Shown here piece after piece: positions 27,919 through 36,402 of a stretch of DNA of 47,294 nt. This stretch comes from a virus. The stretch is taken from IMG/VR virus record IMGVR_UViG_3300000545_000001, positions 1-47,294 of that record; one strand, written 5' to 3'. The position numbers and the translations under genes were made by a program. Position 1 is the first letter of the stretch, and each line of letters begins with the position of its first letter. The notes under the pieces are model-generated. The model was not told the origin of the DNA. It saw only the letters and a program-made list of their open reading frames with translations, and did no database searches.

Positions 27919-28883
27919 CGCACCGCGGGCTTGGCCTGCATGAACTTCTCGGTGGCCCGCAGGTTGTTGAGCTGGCGCTCCCGGTTGGGCGCGTCGGCGC
28001 TGGCCTTCTGGATGGCGGACAGGTTGGACTGCGCCACCATCAGCGCCTTGCGCATCGCCTCGATCTCCTTGGCCTTGGCCATGGCCGTCTCGGTGAGGTC
28101 GTTGACCTTGCGGCGCAGGCGCTGGTTCTCTTCGAGGGTGGTCGCCAGCCGGTTCTTCTCGGCGTCCCGGTCGGCCGCTTCCTGCGGGTCGACGCCTTGG
28201 CCGATCTGTTGCGCCAGGCCCAACACGGCCTGCATGGCCAGGCTCTGGATCTCCAGCAGGGCGTTGAGCGGGTCCGTGCTGGACACGACGGCCAGCGGGG
28301 GCAGGACCGGCTCGATGGATGCCACGGGCGGCTCTACGGGCACCACGGACAGCTCTGGCTTGACGTTGGGATCATCAGGCCGGGGCTCACCGCTGGGGCC
28401 GGGGTGGGGCTTGGGTTCGGGCTCCGGCTCGACCGGTCGCGGTCCGGTGCCACCGGCCTTGGTCAGTTGCTGCTCGATCCACTCGTCGTCGTTGCTCGTC
28501 GTCGCCACCACGGTCGACTCCACCTTCACCCGGGCCGGGGCGGGCTTGGGGGGCATCTGCTCGTCGGTGAGGTTGAGCGTGATCCGGTAGGTGCGCTTCT
28601 CACCCTTGACCCGCTCGATGGCCCCGGCGTAGGCGCCCCGCTCTAGCTCCCGGATCATCGCTGAGGGGTGGGAGCGGGGGTGGAGGGGCGTTCCCATCTC
28701 TTCGGCGTGGGCGATGACCTTGGCCATCGCCCGGCCCCCTTGCTTGTCCTCGGCGACTCCGCCCATGTCCTTGAGCGCCCACAGGAACGCCGGGATTGAC
28801 TGGCGGGTCTCGGACCGGGTGTAGAGCGCCCACTTCCACGGGCCGCGCTCCACCTGGATGTTCAGCTTCTCCGCTATGGCCAT
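27915..28883 (-). CDS. Hypothetical protein with Pro-rich linker and coiled coil
   Basis: A 322-aa protein in three parts. Residues 1-110 are a globular domain (MAIAEKLNIQVERGPWKWAL, GGRAMAKVIAHAEEMGTPLH). Residues about 135-200 are a Pro/Glu-rich linker, and about 210-310 a coiled coil (EKNRLATTLEENQRLRRKVN). The ATG was chosen because GGAGG lies 5 nt upstream; a GTG one codon earlier is possible. The globular N-terminus looks like a small regulatory or HTH domain. I do not recognise the family. Confidence 0.72.
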   Translation of the reverse strand: MAIAEKLNIQVERGPWKWALYTRSETRQSIPAFLWALKDMGGVAEDKQGGRAMAKVIAHAEEMGTPLHPRSHPSAMIRELERGAYAGAIERVKGEKRTYRITLNLTDEQMPPKPAPARVKVESTVVATTSNDDEWIEQQLTKAGGTGPRPVEPEPEPKPHPGPSGEPRPDDPNVKPELSVVPVEPPVASIEPVLPPLAVVSSTDPLNALLEIQSLAMQAVLGLAQQIGQGVDPQEAADRDAEKNRLATTLEENQRLRRKVNDLTETAMAKAKEIEAMRKALMVAQSNLSAIQKASADAPNRERQLNNLRATEKFMQAKPAVR

Positions 28884-28906
28884 CACTGCCTCCTTGGGTT
28901 GGTGAT

Positions 28907-29572
28907 CTAGTTCCTAACAGCGCAGCAGTCGCCGGTAGCTCGGTTCGATCCACACGGACAGCCCAGCGAGAGAGCAAAGAGCAGGCCCAACTCGCCGTGC
29001 GGGCCGGGCGCTTCACCCAACAGTTCCACCTTGTTGCCCGGTCGTATCAACGCCGGAGGCAAGGGACTGTGCCGGCGTTGCTCGAAGGCGTAGCTGGCGG
29101 AGCGCGCATAGGGACCGCGACCGGCCATCTCGATGCGGTCGTCCCACACGACGACGCGACCCTCGTAGTGGTAGGTGCGAAAGATCGAGAGGGGCGGGCC
29201 GTGCTCAGGCACGCACGTGATGTGGATCGCCTCACAAACCGCAGGGTCGCCTGCAGCGAAGCGTCGTCCTAGATCACCGGGCAGGGGGTGCGCATCCGGG
29301 TCCAGCTCGTAGTACACGTCGAAGCCGAAGAACACCCGGTCGGCGTCGGAGAGCAGGATGGCGCAGGCCATGAGACCGGCGGCGGCCGTGGTCTCTCCGG
29401 CGAGCAGATGGGTGTCGATGAGCTGGTGGCCCCGGGTGGTGAGCATGACGTTGGGGATGTCGGTCCCGATCCCCTCGTCGGCCACGAGCTTCGTCTTGAG
29501 GCCGGCGATGGATCGCTCGGCCATATGGTTCGGCTCCATGGCGAACCACCCTAGACCGTTGGCGCTCCCCAT
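28907..29572 (-). CDS. Hypothetical protein with C-terminal SEC-C-like zinc motif
   Basis: A 221-aa protein starting MGSANGLGWFAMEPNHMAER. The body has mixed alpha/beta segments (AGLMACAILLSDADRVFFGF). The last residues, GCPCGSNRATGDCCAVRN, match the SEC-C pattern CxCxSx(n)CC that binds zinc and is found at the ends of SecA and many phage or toxin-related proteins. It is the first gene of the unknown late block after the tail fibres. An in-frame TTG 15 nt upstream is an alternative start. Confidence 0.72.
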   Translation of the reverse strand: MGSANGLGWFAMEPNHMAERSIAGLKTKLVADEGIGTDIPNVMLTTRGHQLIDTHLLAGETTAAAGLMACAILLSDADRVFFGFDVYYELDPDAHPLPGDLGRRFAAGDPAVCEAIHITCVPEHGPPLSIFRTYHYEGRVVVWDDRIEMAGRGPYARSASYAFEQRRHSPLPPALIRPGNKVELLGEAPGPHGELGLLFALSLGCPCGSNRATGDCCAVRN

Positions 29573-29781
29573 GTCGTGGATCGCCAAGTATTCAGCTCAA
29601 GCTCAGATCTGGCGAGCTGCAGCCGCCCGTCGACCGCCCGGCGGGACGCAGAGACGATATCGACCAGCGTCGAGTCCGTCGACAGGCTCTCCAGTTCGGC
29701 CACGTGGCGCTCCAGGGCCTTGACGCGCAACAGCCGGCCCGAAGGCCGGCTGTCGTAGGTCCCTTCCCGGAGACCTCTCAC
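29551..29781 (-). CDS. Small coiled-coil protein after the tail fibres
   Basis: A 76-aa protein with GTG start (VRGLREGTYDSRPSGRLLRV), then a helical region (ALERHVAELESLSTDSTLVD and RAVDGRLQLARSELELNTW). It overlaps the start of the SEC-C gene and is coupled to the tiny gene upstream by GTGA. It could be a fibre chaperone by position. Confidence 0.6.
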   Translation of the reverse strand: MRGLREGTYDSRPSGRLLRVKALERHVAELESLSTDSTLVDIVSASRRAVDGRLQLARSELELNTWRSTTWGAPTV

Positions 29782-29873
29782 GCCGCGGGAGACTTCCCGG
29801 TCGACCGCTGCGGGGTTGATGGTAGCCGGTCCAACTCCTTGGGACTTGGGCCATCCGGCTCATCCGGGGTCAT
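29778..29873 (-). CDS. Tiny hydrophilic protein
   Basis: A 31-aa ORF (MTPDEPDGPSPKELDRLPST ... SPAA) between the tail protein and the coiled-coil gene, ending in a GTGA overlap. It has no visible RBS and no known family. It is listed because it bridges an otherwise empty coupled gap. Confidence 0.4.
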   Translation of the reverse strand: MTPDEPDGPSPKELDRLPSTPQRSTGKSPAA

Positions 29874-29890
29874 GACATGGGGGTGGTGAC

Positions 29891-30544
29891 CTAGAAGTCG
29901 AGCGCCGTCGGGATCACTCGGATGCTGCCCGAGATGCTGGTGAGCTTTACCGCCGTCCCGGTCGTGTCGAGCTGCATGACGAGACTGACCGCTGAGCCTT
30001 TGACGGCGGGGCCGAACTTCCATGAGAACGGCGCACCGCAGTAGAAGAAGTCGCCCGGCGCCCGAGTGCTGACGTATTGGATGGGATTTGTGGCGGATGG
30101 CGTTGAGGGCGCCGGCAAGATGGTCACGATCGCGGGCGTTGCGGGCGATCCGATGTTGGGGTCGCACCGCACGATGCCTTCCAAGATGATGCTTCCGTTG
30201 AACGGCATCGTGAACGAGGTCTGCGGCAGGTTCTGGGGAGAGGCGGCGCCGATCGTGCCGCTGTAGGTATTGAGGAACCACCGCTGCATCGGCTGGTCCG
30301 GCGGGGCCGGCACGACAGTGGCGGCAACCCATCCGGTGTTCCCGGTGCCGGTGCCTTTGCGCCAGACGCACGTGACGGTGGTGCCGTCGAGTTGGCTGTA
30401 GAGCGACCCCACGTTGGCGGTGACGACGCCTTCGGGTGAGCCGTTCCCGGAGAGCCACGACGTACCAGGTGGCGCTGAGCCGCCCGAGCCCGCACCGTTG
30501 ACTGCTTGCCACGTGGTGCCGTCCCACACCTTCATCGAACCCAT
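29891..30544 (-). CDS. Minor tail / receptor-binding-type protein
   Basis: A 217-aa protein starting MGSMKVWDGTTWQAVNGAGS, an opening typical of phage fibre or baseplate tip proteins. A Gly/Ser linker and GTSWLSGNGSPEGVVTANVG-type segment follow, and then a beta-rich C-terminal domain ending SISGSIRVIPTALDF. The last strand resembles the end of the collagen-like protein upstream (AGSVRIQPS), so both may share the same C-terminal fold. Probably part of the adhesion tip. Confidence 0.75.
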   Translation of the reverse strand: MGSMKVWDGTTWQAVNGAGSGGSAPPGTSWLSGNGSPEGVVTANVGSLYSQLDGTTVTCVWRKGTGTGNTGWVAATVVPAPPDQPMQRWFLNTYSGTIGAASPQNLPQTSFTMPFNGSIILEGIVRCDPNIGSPATPAIVTILPAPSTPSATNPIQYVSTRAPGDFFYCGAPFSWKFGPAVKGSAVSLVMQLDTTGTAVKLTSISGSIRVIPTALDF

Positions 30545-30554
30545 GGCGCTCCGA

Positions 30555-32627
30555 TCATGACGGCTGGATTCGGACCGAGCCGGCGATCGTGTAGAACACG
30601 ATTTGAGCCGACGCGTAGTTGGTGAGTGTCACGCCGATGTTGCACAGGCCGGCCGGTTGCAACCCGTAGGACCCGGTAATCGACACCTCCATCCAGCCGT
30701 TGCTGATCGCTTGCACCTCTTGGATCGAGTTGTATGACTGCGTCGGAGCGGGACCCCCTGCCGCTTGACTGAAGAGGCTATAGACCGCGCCGTTCGCGGT
30801 ACCGGAGAACCGATACATGACCAGGACGGCATTCACGATGAGCGTGCCCGGAATGGGAAGTACTGGCTGGACGACGCCGTTGTATGCAGTGCCGCCGCCA
30901 TTGATGGGGACGGCCGGGCCAGCGCTGAAGTACACCTCTCGTCCGCAGCTCGGTTTCCACGTACCGGGTGTGCCAGCAGTCCAACAGAGCCATTCGATGT
31001 TCGATGAGTCCAACCACCGGTCGCCCCTCGCCCACGTGCCCGTCGTCGGTGGCCCGCCCACGGTCGTACTGCTTCCGATGCCGGGCACGGCGAGCCCGGA
31101 GCGAGCGGCAGGAGCGGTAGTCGCCCCGGTGCCGCCACTGGCGATGCTGAGCGGGAGCGTGAGCGGGTTGGGGTCGTCGCTGTCGTACCAGAGGTCACCG
31201 ACCTTGGGCGTGCCCGTCGGTGCGTTGATCCCGACGTAGGCGTTCTCCGCCCACGCCGGGTTCCACTGCGTGTCGTAGTCGGTGGCGGACTTCTTGACGA
31301 GCTTCTGCGAGGTGGTGCCGCCGGGGACAAGCCCGGGTCCTGCGGGACCGGTCGAGCCTGCAGGTCCGGTGGCGCCGGCCGTGCCCGTGTCGCCCTTGAC
31401 GCCTTGCGGGCCGGTGGCACCTGTCGGCCCGGTGGAACCAGCGGGGCCGGTCAATCCCGTGTCGCCCTTGTCGCCCTTGGGTCCCTGCGATCCAGTGGTG
31501 CCCGCCGGACCCGTTGCGCCGGTCGCTCCGGTGGGGCCGGTCGGTCCCGGCACGGTCGAGGCGGCGCCGGTCGCGCCCGTATCACCCTTGGGTCCCTGCG
31601 CTCCAGTCGCGCCCGTCGGCCCGGTGGGTCCCGTGGGTCCCGGCACAGTCGAGGCGGGACCCGTCGCACCGGTCGCTCCCGGGTCGCCCTTATCGCCCTT
31701 CGCACCAGTAGGTCCGGTCGCGCCGTCGGCCCCGGCCGGTCCGGTCGAGCCCGTGTCACCTTTCGGTCCTTGCGCTCCGGCGATGCCGGGGGGTCCGGTG
31801 GCACCGGTCGTGCCGGGGACGCCTTGGGGGCCTTGGGGGCCGACGTCGCCCGTGTCGCCCTTCGCACCGGTCGCACCGGTCGCTCCCGGGGTACCGGGGT
31901 CACCCTTGGGTCCGGGGTCGCCTTGCGGGCCGGGGGCACCGTCGAGCCCGTCGATGCCGTCGGCACCGGCCGGGCCAGCTGCCCCGTCGACACCGGGTTC
32001 ACCTTGAGGTCCGGGGGCTCCATCAGCCCCGGGGGGTCCGGCGGGTCCGGCGGGTCCGGGCACCGTCGAGTCGGCCCCGGGGGGACCTGGTGCCCCGTCT
32101 ACGCCGTCGATGCCGTCTTCGCCGGGGGGACCGGCAGGGCCGTCGGCTCCGGGTGGTCCAGCCGCGCCGGCAGGTCCCGTTGCCCCATCGGCACCGTCAG
32201 CACCCGGGGGTCCAGGTGCCCCGTCGATCCCATCTGCGCCGTCTGCACCGGGGGGGCCGGGCACGCCTTGGATGCCTTCCACGCCCGGCGGGCCGGCGGG
32301 TCCGGGCGGACCTTCCGGTCCGGGTTCGCCGCCTTCGCTGATGATCAGTTCGATCACATCGGCCGGCGTGACGTTGAGTGCGACCGTCTCGTCGGTGAGC
32401 GACAGCGAGACGTCGTCGGTGATGGCGTTGAGGTGCACCTCATCGGCATCGGTCGAATAGTCCAGCACGATCGCCGGGTTGGCCGTGGTGGCGTCGAGCG
32501 CCACCACTGCGTCGGCCAGGTCGAGCGCGACGGTCTCGTGATGGAAGTCGAGAGCGACCCCTTCGGGGGCGGGCTCGTTCAGCTCGACCGGCTCCGTAGA
32601 GATGAGGTCGAGCGTGATCTCAGGCAC
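30555..32627 (-). CDS. Collagen-like tail fibre protein
   Basis: A 690-aa fibre. Residues 1-98 form a beta-rich N-terminal part with repeated VALDL/VALN strands, probably the tail-attachment domain. Residues about 99-435 are a collagen-like domain of roughly 110 Gly-X-Y triplets with many GPPGADG and GPKGDTG units. Three similar interruptions containing STVPGP fall within it. Residues about 436-690 are a C-terminal head with [20 protein letters not shown] (a linker seen in tail-fibre proteins) and a beta-rich tip. It should form an extended trimeric fibre for host binding. The repeats could allow rapid length change by recombination. Confidence 0.9.
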   Translation of the reverse strand: MPEITLDLISTEPVELNEPAPEGVALDFHHETVALDLADAVVALDATTANPAIVLDYSTDADEVHLNAITDDVSLSLTDETVALNVTPADVIELIISEGGEPGPEGPPGPAGPPGVEGIQGVPGPPGADGADGIDGAPGPPGADGADGATGPAGAAGPPGADGPAGPPGEDGIDGVDGAPGPPGADSTVPGPAGPAGPPGADGAPGPQGEPGVDGAAGPAGADGIDGLDGAPGPQGDPGPKGDPGTPGATGATGAKGDTGDVGPQGPQGVPGTTGATGPPGIAGAQGPKGDTGSTGPAGADGATGPTGAKGDKGDPGATGATGPASTVPGPTGPTGPTGATGAQGPKGDTGATGAASTVPGPTGPTGATGATGPAGTTGSQGPKGDKGDTGLTGPAGSTGPTGATGPQGVKGDTGTAGATGPAGSTGPAGPGLVPGGTTSQKLVKKSATDYDTQWNPAWAENAYVGINAPTGTPKVGDLWYDSDDPNPLTLPLSIASGGTGATTAPAARSGLAVPGIGSSTTVGGPPTTGTWARGDRWLDSSNIEWLCWTAGTPGTWKPSCGREVYFSAGPAVPINGGGTAYNGVVQPVLPIPGTLIVNAVLVMYRFSGTANGAVYSLFSQAAGGPAPTQSYNSIQEVQAISNGWMEVSITGSYGLQPAGLCNIGVTLTNYASAQIVFYTIAGSVRIQPS

Positions 32628-33069
32628 TGTTCGCCTTCATCAGCGCCGCCCGCTTGGCGGCGTTCGGGTTGACCGGGGCGGCCACGGCCTTGACGATCGG
32701 TCCCGGGTCGTCGCGGGACACGTCGGGCTGCATCTTCAGCCCGGTGCAGATCCACCACGTGCGGATCGTGTCGCCGGTGGTCTGGTCCAACTCTTCGAGG
32801 TCGAACACCATCTTGTCTTTGAGCAGTGCCGTCTCGTCGCCGGTCAACGACATGAGCACCTGGGAGGGGACGGTGCCCCCGCCGGGCGTCACGACCGTGC
32901 ACGTGAACGACACGACCAGGGCGGCGTCGTAGGTGGTGCGCACCTGTGCCCGCCAGTCAGAGCCCGAGACGTCGAGGGGGACACCGTCAACCGAGATGTT
33001 GACCGGGATGGTCAGCGGGTCGCCTCGCACGATGGCCCCGTTGTTGGGATAGGGCGAGGTGGCGGCCAT
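32620..33069 (-). CDS. Minor tail protein, beta-rich
   Basis: A 149-aa protein starting [20 protein letters not shown]. Alternating beta strands ([36 protein letters not shown]) resemble small baseplate or Ig-like tail proteins. The C-terminus is a basic helix. It is preceded by AGGAGG 6-7 nt upstream and overlaps the tiny membrane protein stop (ATGA). Position between hub-like and fibre genes supports a tail role. Confidence 0.7.
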   Translation of the reverse strand: MAATSPYPNNGAIVRGDPLTIPVNISVDGVPLDVSGSDWRAQVRTTYDAALVVSFTCTVVTPGGGTVPSQVLMSLTGDETALLKDKMVFDLEELDQTTGDTIRTWWICTGLKMQPDVSRDDPGPIVKAVAAPVNPNAAKRAALMKANSA

Positions 33070-33203
33070 CAGATCCTCCTACAGAGGTTGGCGCTGTTGA
33101 TTTGGTCAGCAGCGTTGAGCAGCACGAGGCAACCGCAGGCGAGGATCGCCCCAGCGGCCAGGTAGGCGACGGCGAGCGCTATCACCATCCAACGGTCGTT
33201 CAT
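33069..33203 (-). CDS. 44-aa single-span membrane protein in the tail module
   Basis: MNDRWMVIALAVAYLAAGAI followed by LACGCLVLLNAADQINSANL and CRRI. One strong membrane span with two cysteines (CGC). It overlaps its neighbours at both ends (ATGA), giving translational coupling. A membrane protein among tail genes is unusual and might be a holin, a superinfection factor or a tail-tip component. Confidence 0.6.
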   Translation of the reverse strand: MNDRWMVIALAVAYLAAGAILACGCLVLLNAADQINSANLCRRI

Positions 33204-33721
33204 CCGCCACCACCTGCCGGGGGCATCGGCGCCCCGCCGTAGGTGCGCTGGGACTGCTGGACGTCAGCCACGGGCGTCGCGACCGGGGACTCACCTTCGA
33301 GTGTCCCGTCGGCCATCTTCTTGATGGCCTGCTCGTGGCGTTCCTGGTCTTCGAGGATGAGGTCCCCGAGTTCGGGGCTGTAGGTGATCTCCCCGTTGTC
33401 GTCCTCTGAGCCGGTCAACGCCCGCACCCGTTCGGCGATGGTGCCGCCCCCGTAGGCGGGCACGATGATGGTGTCGGCCACGTTGAACGCCCGGTAGGGG
33501 CGGTCGGCGACGCCCATGGGTTCAAGGTCGGCGGCGATGGCGGTGCGTTGGTCGGCGAAGATGGTGAGCTGTTCGCCGGCCACCCGGTCCACCTCCTGGG
33601 GGGACTGGAGCGCACCCAGGCCCATGAGGGCCTCACGACGCCCGTAGGTGGTGATGGACGCCTCGTTGCGTACTTCCCGCCAGCCACCGATCCAGCGGCA
33701 CAGGAGGACGTTGACGGGCAT
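33200..33721 (-). CDS. Minor tail protein, hub-associated
   Basis: A 173-aa protein starting MPVNVLLCRWIGGWREVRNE. It resembles the short proteins encoded after siphovirus hub proteins, which repeat part of the hub fold (VADTIIVPAYGGGTIAERVR, ALTGSEDDNGEITYSPELGD). The C-terminus is Pro/Gly-rich. It follows the large minor tail protein by one base, so the two genes are one unit. Confidence 0.68.
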   Translation of the reverse strand: MPVNVLLCRWIGGWREVRNEASITTYGRREALMGLGALQSPQEVDRVAGEQLTIFADQRTAIAADLEPMGVADRPYRAFNVADTIIVPAYGGGTIAERVRALTGSEDDNGEITYSPELGDLILEDQERHEQAIKKMADGTLEGESPVATPVADVQQSQRTYGGAPMPPAGGGG

Positions 33722-33722
33722 C

Positions 33723-35195
33723 TCAGTCGACCCTCGTGTACGTCAGGCCGGCCAAGTTGCCGGAGTAGGGGTCGTTCGGGTCGGTGACGCCGTGGAGGAC
33801 GACGTCGTCGCGGTGCACGCCCCGTTGGCCCTTCACCCAGGCGTGAAGGATGAACCGGCCCGGCTCCATCCAGATGTCGACGTAGGTCTCGCACATCTCC
33901 TTGAAGAACGTCAGGTAGTCGGCGCCGACCTTCGTGGCGATGTCGGTGACGGTCGGCCACGGAGTCCCGTCGGAGTCGACCTCGTGGGTGAACCCGATGC
34001 CGAGGAACGAAATCGTCTTACGGGACCAGCCCGATTCAACGAGGCACCGGTCGATGACCTCACCGGGCGTCCACCCCGGGGGACCGGGCGGGTAGTCGAC
34101 GATCTTCGTGCTGGTGTCGGACTGGAAGATGGGGTCACCGACGAACACGCCCGTGTTGTCGTCGAACCGCCACCCGGCGAACATGACACTGAACGGATTG
34201 ATCCACCGGCCGAACATGTCGGACCACATGGGACCGATCTCGGAGTTGTGCACGGCCACGGACAGGATGTGCCAGCCGGGGGCGACGTCGACCTGGAAGT
34301 TGATGAGGTCGCTGTTCGTGTTCGTCCACTCGAACGTGTCCCACTGCAACATGCCGTCGAACCACCACCGGGACTCGTCGTCGGCGACGCCGTAGATCTC
34401 CAGGATGCGGGTCGGGTCGTCGTCACCGATCCAGAACAGGTGCCGGAAGTAGCACCAGCCTCCAGGGGCCAGCCAGTAGTCGCCCTGGTTGGAGGTGAGC
34501 GCCCAGCAGCCCGGTAGCGGCCACTCGGTGACGCCCTGGAACATGCCGGAGCCGTCGGGTTCGCCCGGGGGGTTGCCGTTGGTGCCCGGCCAGTACTGGG
34601 CGTACAGCTTGGCTGTCGTCCACGCCGTGTCGTCATAGGCGTTGGACTGCCAGGAGAAGTAGCGGTCGATTTCGATGGGGTGCATGCTCATGCCTTCGGG
34701 TCCCCGGGGCATGGCGTCGAGACTATTGGCCGGGTACACAAGCGCTTCGGACAGGATGTCGAGCAGGCCCTTGCCACTGAAGCGGGTCACCTGTTCGATC
34801 TCTTCGCCCCGGGCGATCTGGACTCGTTCGATCTGTTGCACGATCCAGGCGAAGCAGGCGTAGCCCTCGTCCTCGAAGCGGATGATGTCGCCGGGTTGCA
34901 CGAGCGTGGACTGGGGGTCCTCGTTCGGGATCGTCATGCTGGCCGAGCCGGTCTCGTTGAGTTCGTCCTGCCACTTACGGGCCATGGCCCCGGTGAGTTC
35001 GGCGACCACGGGGCCGATGTTGGGGCGGTGGTGCAACGTGGCCCGCAGGCGGGGCGGTACGACCCCTTCGATGCCGACCATCGGTGAGCCGGCCATCGCT
35101 CCGGACACGGCGCCGACCATGGCGAAGAACTGGTCGGGTGGTGGCGGCGGTGGCGCCTCTTCGAGGTAGTAGTGCAGGTCGCCCCGTCGGGTCAC
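33723..35195 (-). CDS. Large minor tail protein (hub / Tal-like)
   Basis: A 490-aa protein with GTG start (VTRRGDLHYYLEEAPPPPPP). A segment TGAMARKWQDELNETGSASM with IIRFEDEGYACFAWIVQQIE is typical of actinophage minor tail proteins at the tail tip (gp27/hub-like fold). The middle is a Trp-rich carbohydrate-binding-like region (WPLPGCWALTSNQGDYWLAP, DESRWWFDGMLQWDTFEWTN). This suggests a lectin-like insertion that may bind host glycans. The C-terminus returns to a hub-like fold. GTGA couples it to the gene before it. Confidence 0.78.
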   Translation of the reverse strand: MTRRGDLHYYLEEAPPPPPPDQFFAMVGAVSGAMAGSPMVGIEGVVPPRLRATLHHRPNIGPVVAELTGAMARKWQDELNETGSASMTIPNEDPQSTLVQPGDIIRFEDEGYACFAWIVQQIERVQIARGEEIEQVTRFSGKGLLDILSEALVYPANSLDAMPRGPEGMSMHPIEIDRYFSWQSNAYDDTAWTTAKLYAQYWPGTNGNPPGEPDGSGMFQGVTEWPLPGCWALTSNQGDYWLAPGGWCYFRHLFWIGDDDPTRILEIYGVADDESRWWFDGMLQWDTFEWTNTNSDLINFQVDVAPGWHILSVAVHNSEIGPMWSDMFGRWINPFSVMFAGWRFDDNTGVFVGDPIFQSDTSTKIVDYPPGPPGWTPGEVIDRCLVESGWSRKTISFLGIGFTHEVDSDGTPWPTVTDIATKVGADYLTFFKEMCETYVDIWMEPGRFILHAWVKGQRGVHRDDVVLHGVTDPNDPYSGNLAGLTYTRVD

Positions 35196-35545
35196 AGCTT
35201 GATGACTTTCACCAGGAACGAGGCGTCGGTGGCATCGGAGTGTTTGGCCCTGATGATCGCCGACCACGACCCGTCGACCAATGGGACCGGCATCGACTGG
35301 TAGCCGGCCCACGCACTGCCCGAGAGGAGATCGAAGTCGGCGAGAGGGGTGGCGACGTGTTCGACCACGGCGAACTGTCCGAGTCCTTCGGGGGCGGCCA
35401 GCACCTGCGTGGTGAGCGTGTCGGTGGGGTCCATCGCCGAGACGACGACGAACACGAACGTTCCCGGCCCGGTCATGGGGGCGCCGATCGTGCGCCACAC
35501 GTCAGCGGCGGCCGGTCCCAACGTCTCGGTGTAGACCAGTTCCAT
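35192..35545 (-). CDS. Minor tail protein, small beta-rich
   Basis: A 117-aa protein starting MELVYTETLGPAAADVWRTI, mostly beta (TFVFVVVSAMDPTDTLTTQV and SWSAIIRAKHSDATDASFLV). Position directly before the hub protein and after other tail-tip genes supports a baseplate role. No specific family was recognised. Confidence 0.65.
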   Translation of the reverse strand: MELVYTETLGPAAADVWRTIGAPMTGPGTFVFVVVSAMDPTDTLTTQVLAAPEGLGQFAVVEHVATPLADFDLLSGSAWAGYQSMPVPLVDGSWSAIIRAKHSDATDASFLVKVIKL

Positions 35546-35554
35546 GCGATGCCC

Positions 35555-35941
35555 CTAGATCTTCATCAGGTAGTCGAAGCTGAATGTCACGTCGGCGCCG
35601 TTGGGTACGACGCTGATGGGGACCGTGTCGGCCCGCTGGTCGCAGTAGGACAAGAGCACCCCGGGATCGGGCGTGTTGTCCTGGTAGAACACGATCCCGG
35701 TCACCTCAGCCCCGGTGAGGTCCACGTACACGAGGTCGGCGCACAGGGCTACCCCGTCGGTCACGTCGGTGACGGACACGATCAAGGCGGCACCGACGGT
35801 GCCGGTGAGGTCGTCGGTGGTGTCGTGTGCCGCGTTGTACGTGTAGCCGGCCCCGACCAACTGAGCCTTGACCGTGTCGGCCAGCAGGTCGATCTGGCCC
35901 CGCAGCAGTGCCGTCTTCGCCGACGGGTAGATGACCCTCAT
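35555..35941 (-). CDS. Minor tail protein, beta-rich
   Basis: A 128-aa protein starting MRVIYPSAKTALLRGQIDLL. It has strands and Thr/Asp turns (GTVGAALIVSVTDVTDGVAL, LVYVDLTGAEVTGIVFYQDN). Similar short proteins are found after distal tail proteins in actinophages. It overlaps the distal-tail-like gene by four bases. Confidence 0.65.
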   Translation of the reverse strand: MRVIYPSAKTALLRGQIDLLADTVKAQLVGAGYTYNAAHDTTDDLTGTVGAALIVSVTDVTDGVALCADLVYVDLTGAEVTGIVFYQDNTPDPGVLLSYCDQRADTVPISVVPNGADVTFSFDYLMKI

Positions 35942-36402
35942 GCGAACGCTCCTGACATGAGGGCGATGTCCATCGAGGCCGACACGGCGCTCGGTCCGTA
36001 GTCATCGACCACCTCGAAGCCCCGCACTTGGATCGTGGCGGTCAGGTCGGGAGCGCCCAGGCGTTTGATGACGGCGGTGCGAGTGCTGCCGGCGTTCCCC
36101 GGGTTGTTGACGATGAAGGTCTGCAGGTGGGCGATGTTGGCCCACAGGCCAGCGACGGCGTCGGCGTTGACCGTTCCGTCCCAGGAGACGTCGCCGAAGA
36201 TGGCGAGCTGCAGTGTGCGCATCGTCAGATCGGGTCGCCACGGCAGGGCTCGCTGGCCCCGGGCGCCGGGCATGACCCGGTTGTCGCCCCGCACCGCCGG
36301 CGCTCCGTAGAGCAGGTGGATGTCGAGGTGCTCCCAGGCGGGCGTCGACAACGGCACCCCGTCGATCTCTAAGTGGTGCGAGAACCGGATCTCATAGGCC
36401 AT
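35938..36402 (-). CDS. Distal tail-like protein
   Basis: A 154-aa protein directly after the tape measure. It has beta-rich segments such as RFSHHLEIDGVPLSTPAWEH, RTLQLAIFGDVSWDGTVNAD and LTATIQVRGFEVVDDYGPSA. Size and position match the Dit/minor tail protein that closes the tube and links it to the tip. Short length compared with classical Dit suggests only the core domain. Confidence 0.65.
   Translation of the reverse strand: MAYEIRFSHHLEIDGVPLSTPAWEHLDIHLLYGAPAVRGDNRVMPGARGQRALPWRPDLTMRTLQLAIFGDVSWDGTVNADAVAGLWANIAHLQTFIVNNPGNAGSTRTAVIKRLGAPDLTATIQVRGFEVVDDYGPSAVSASMDIALMSGAFA

Noticed and set aside
31404-32672. Long plus-strand open frames opposite the collagen-like gene
   Set aside because: They are antisense shadows created by the GC-rich Gly-X-Y repeat. 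They have no RBS and no known domains, while the minus-strand frame has a complete fibre architecture.
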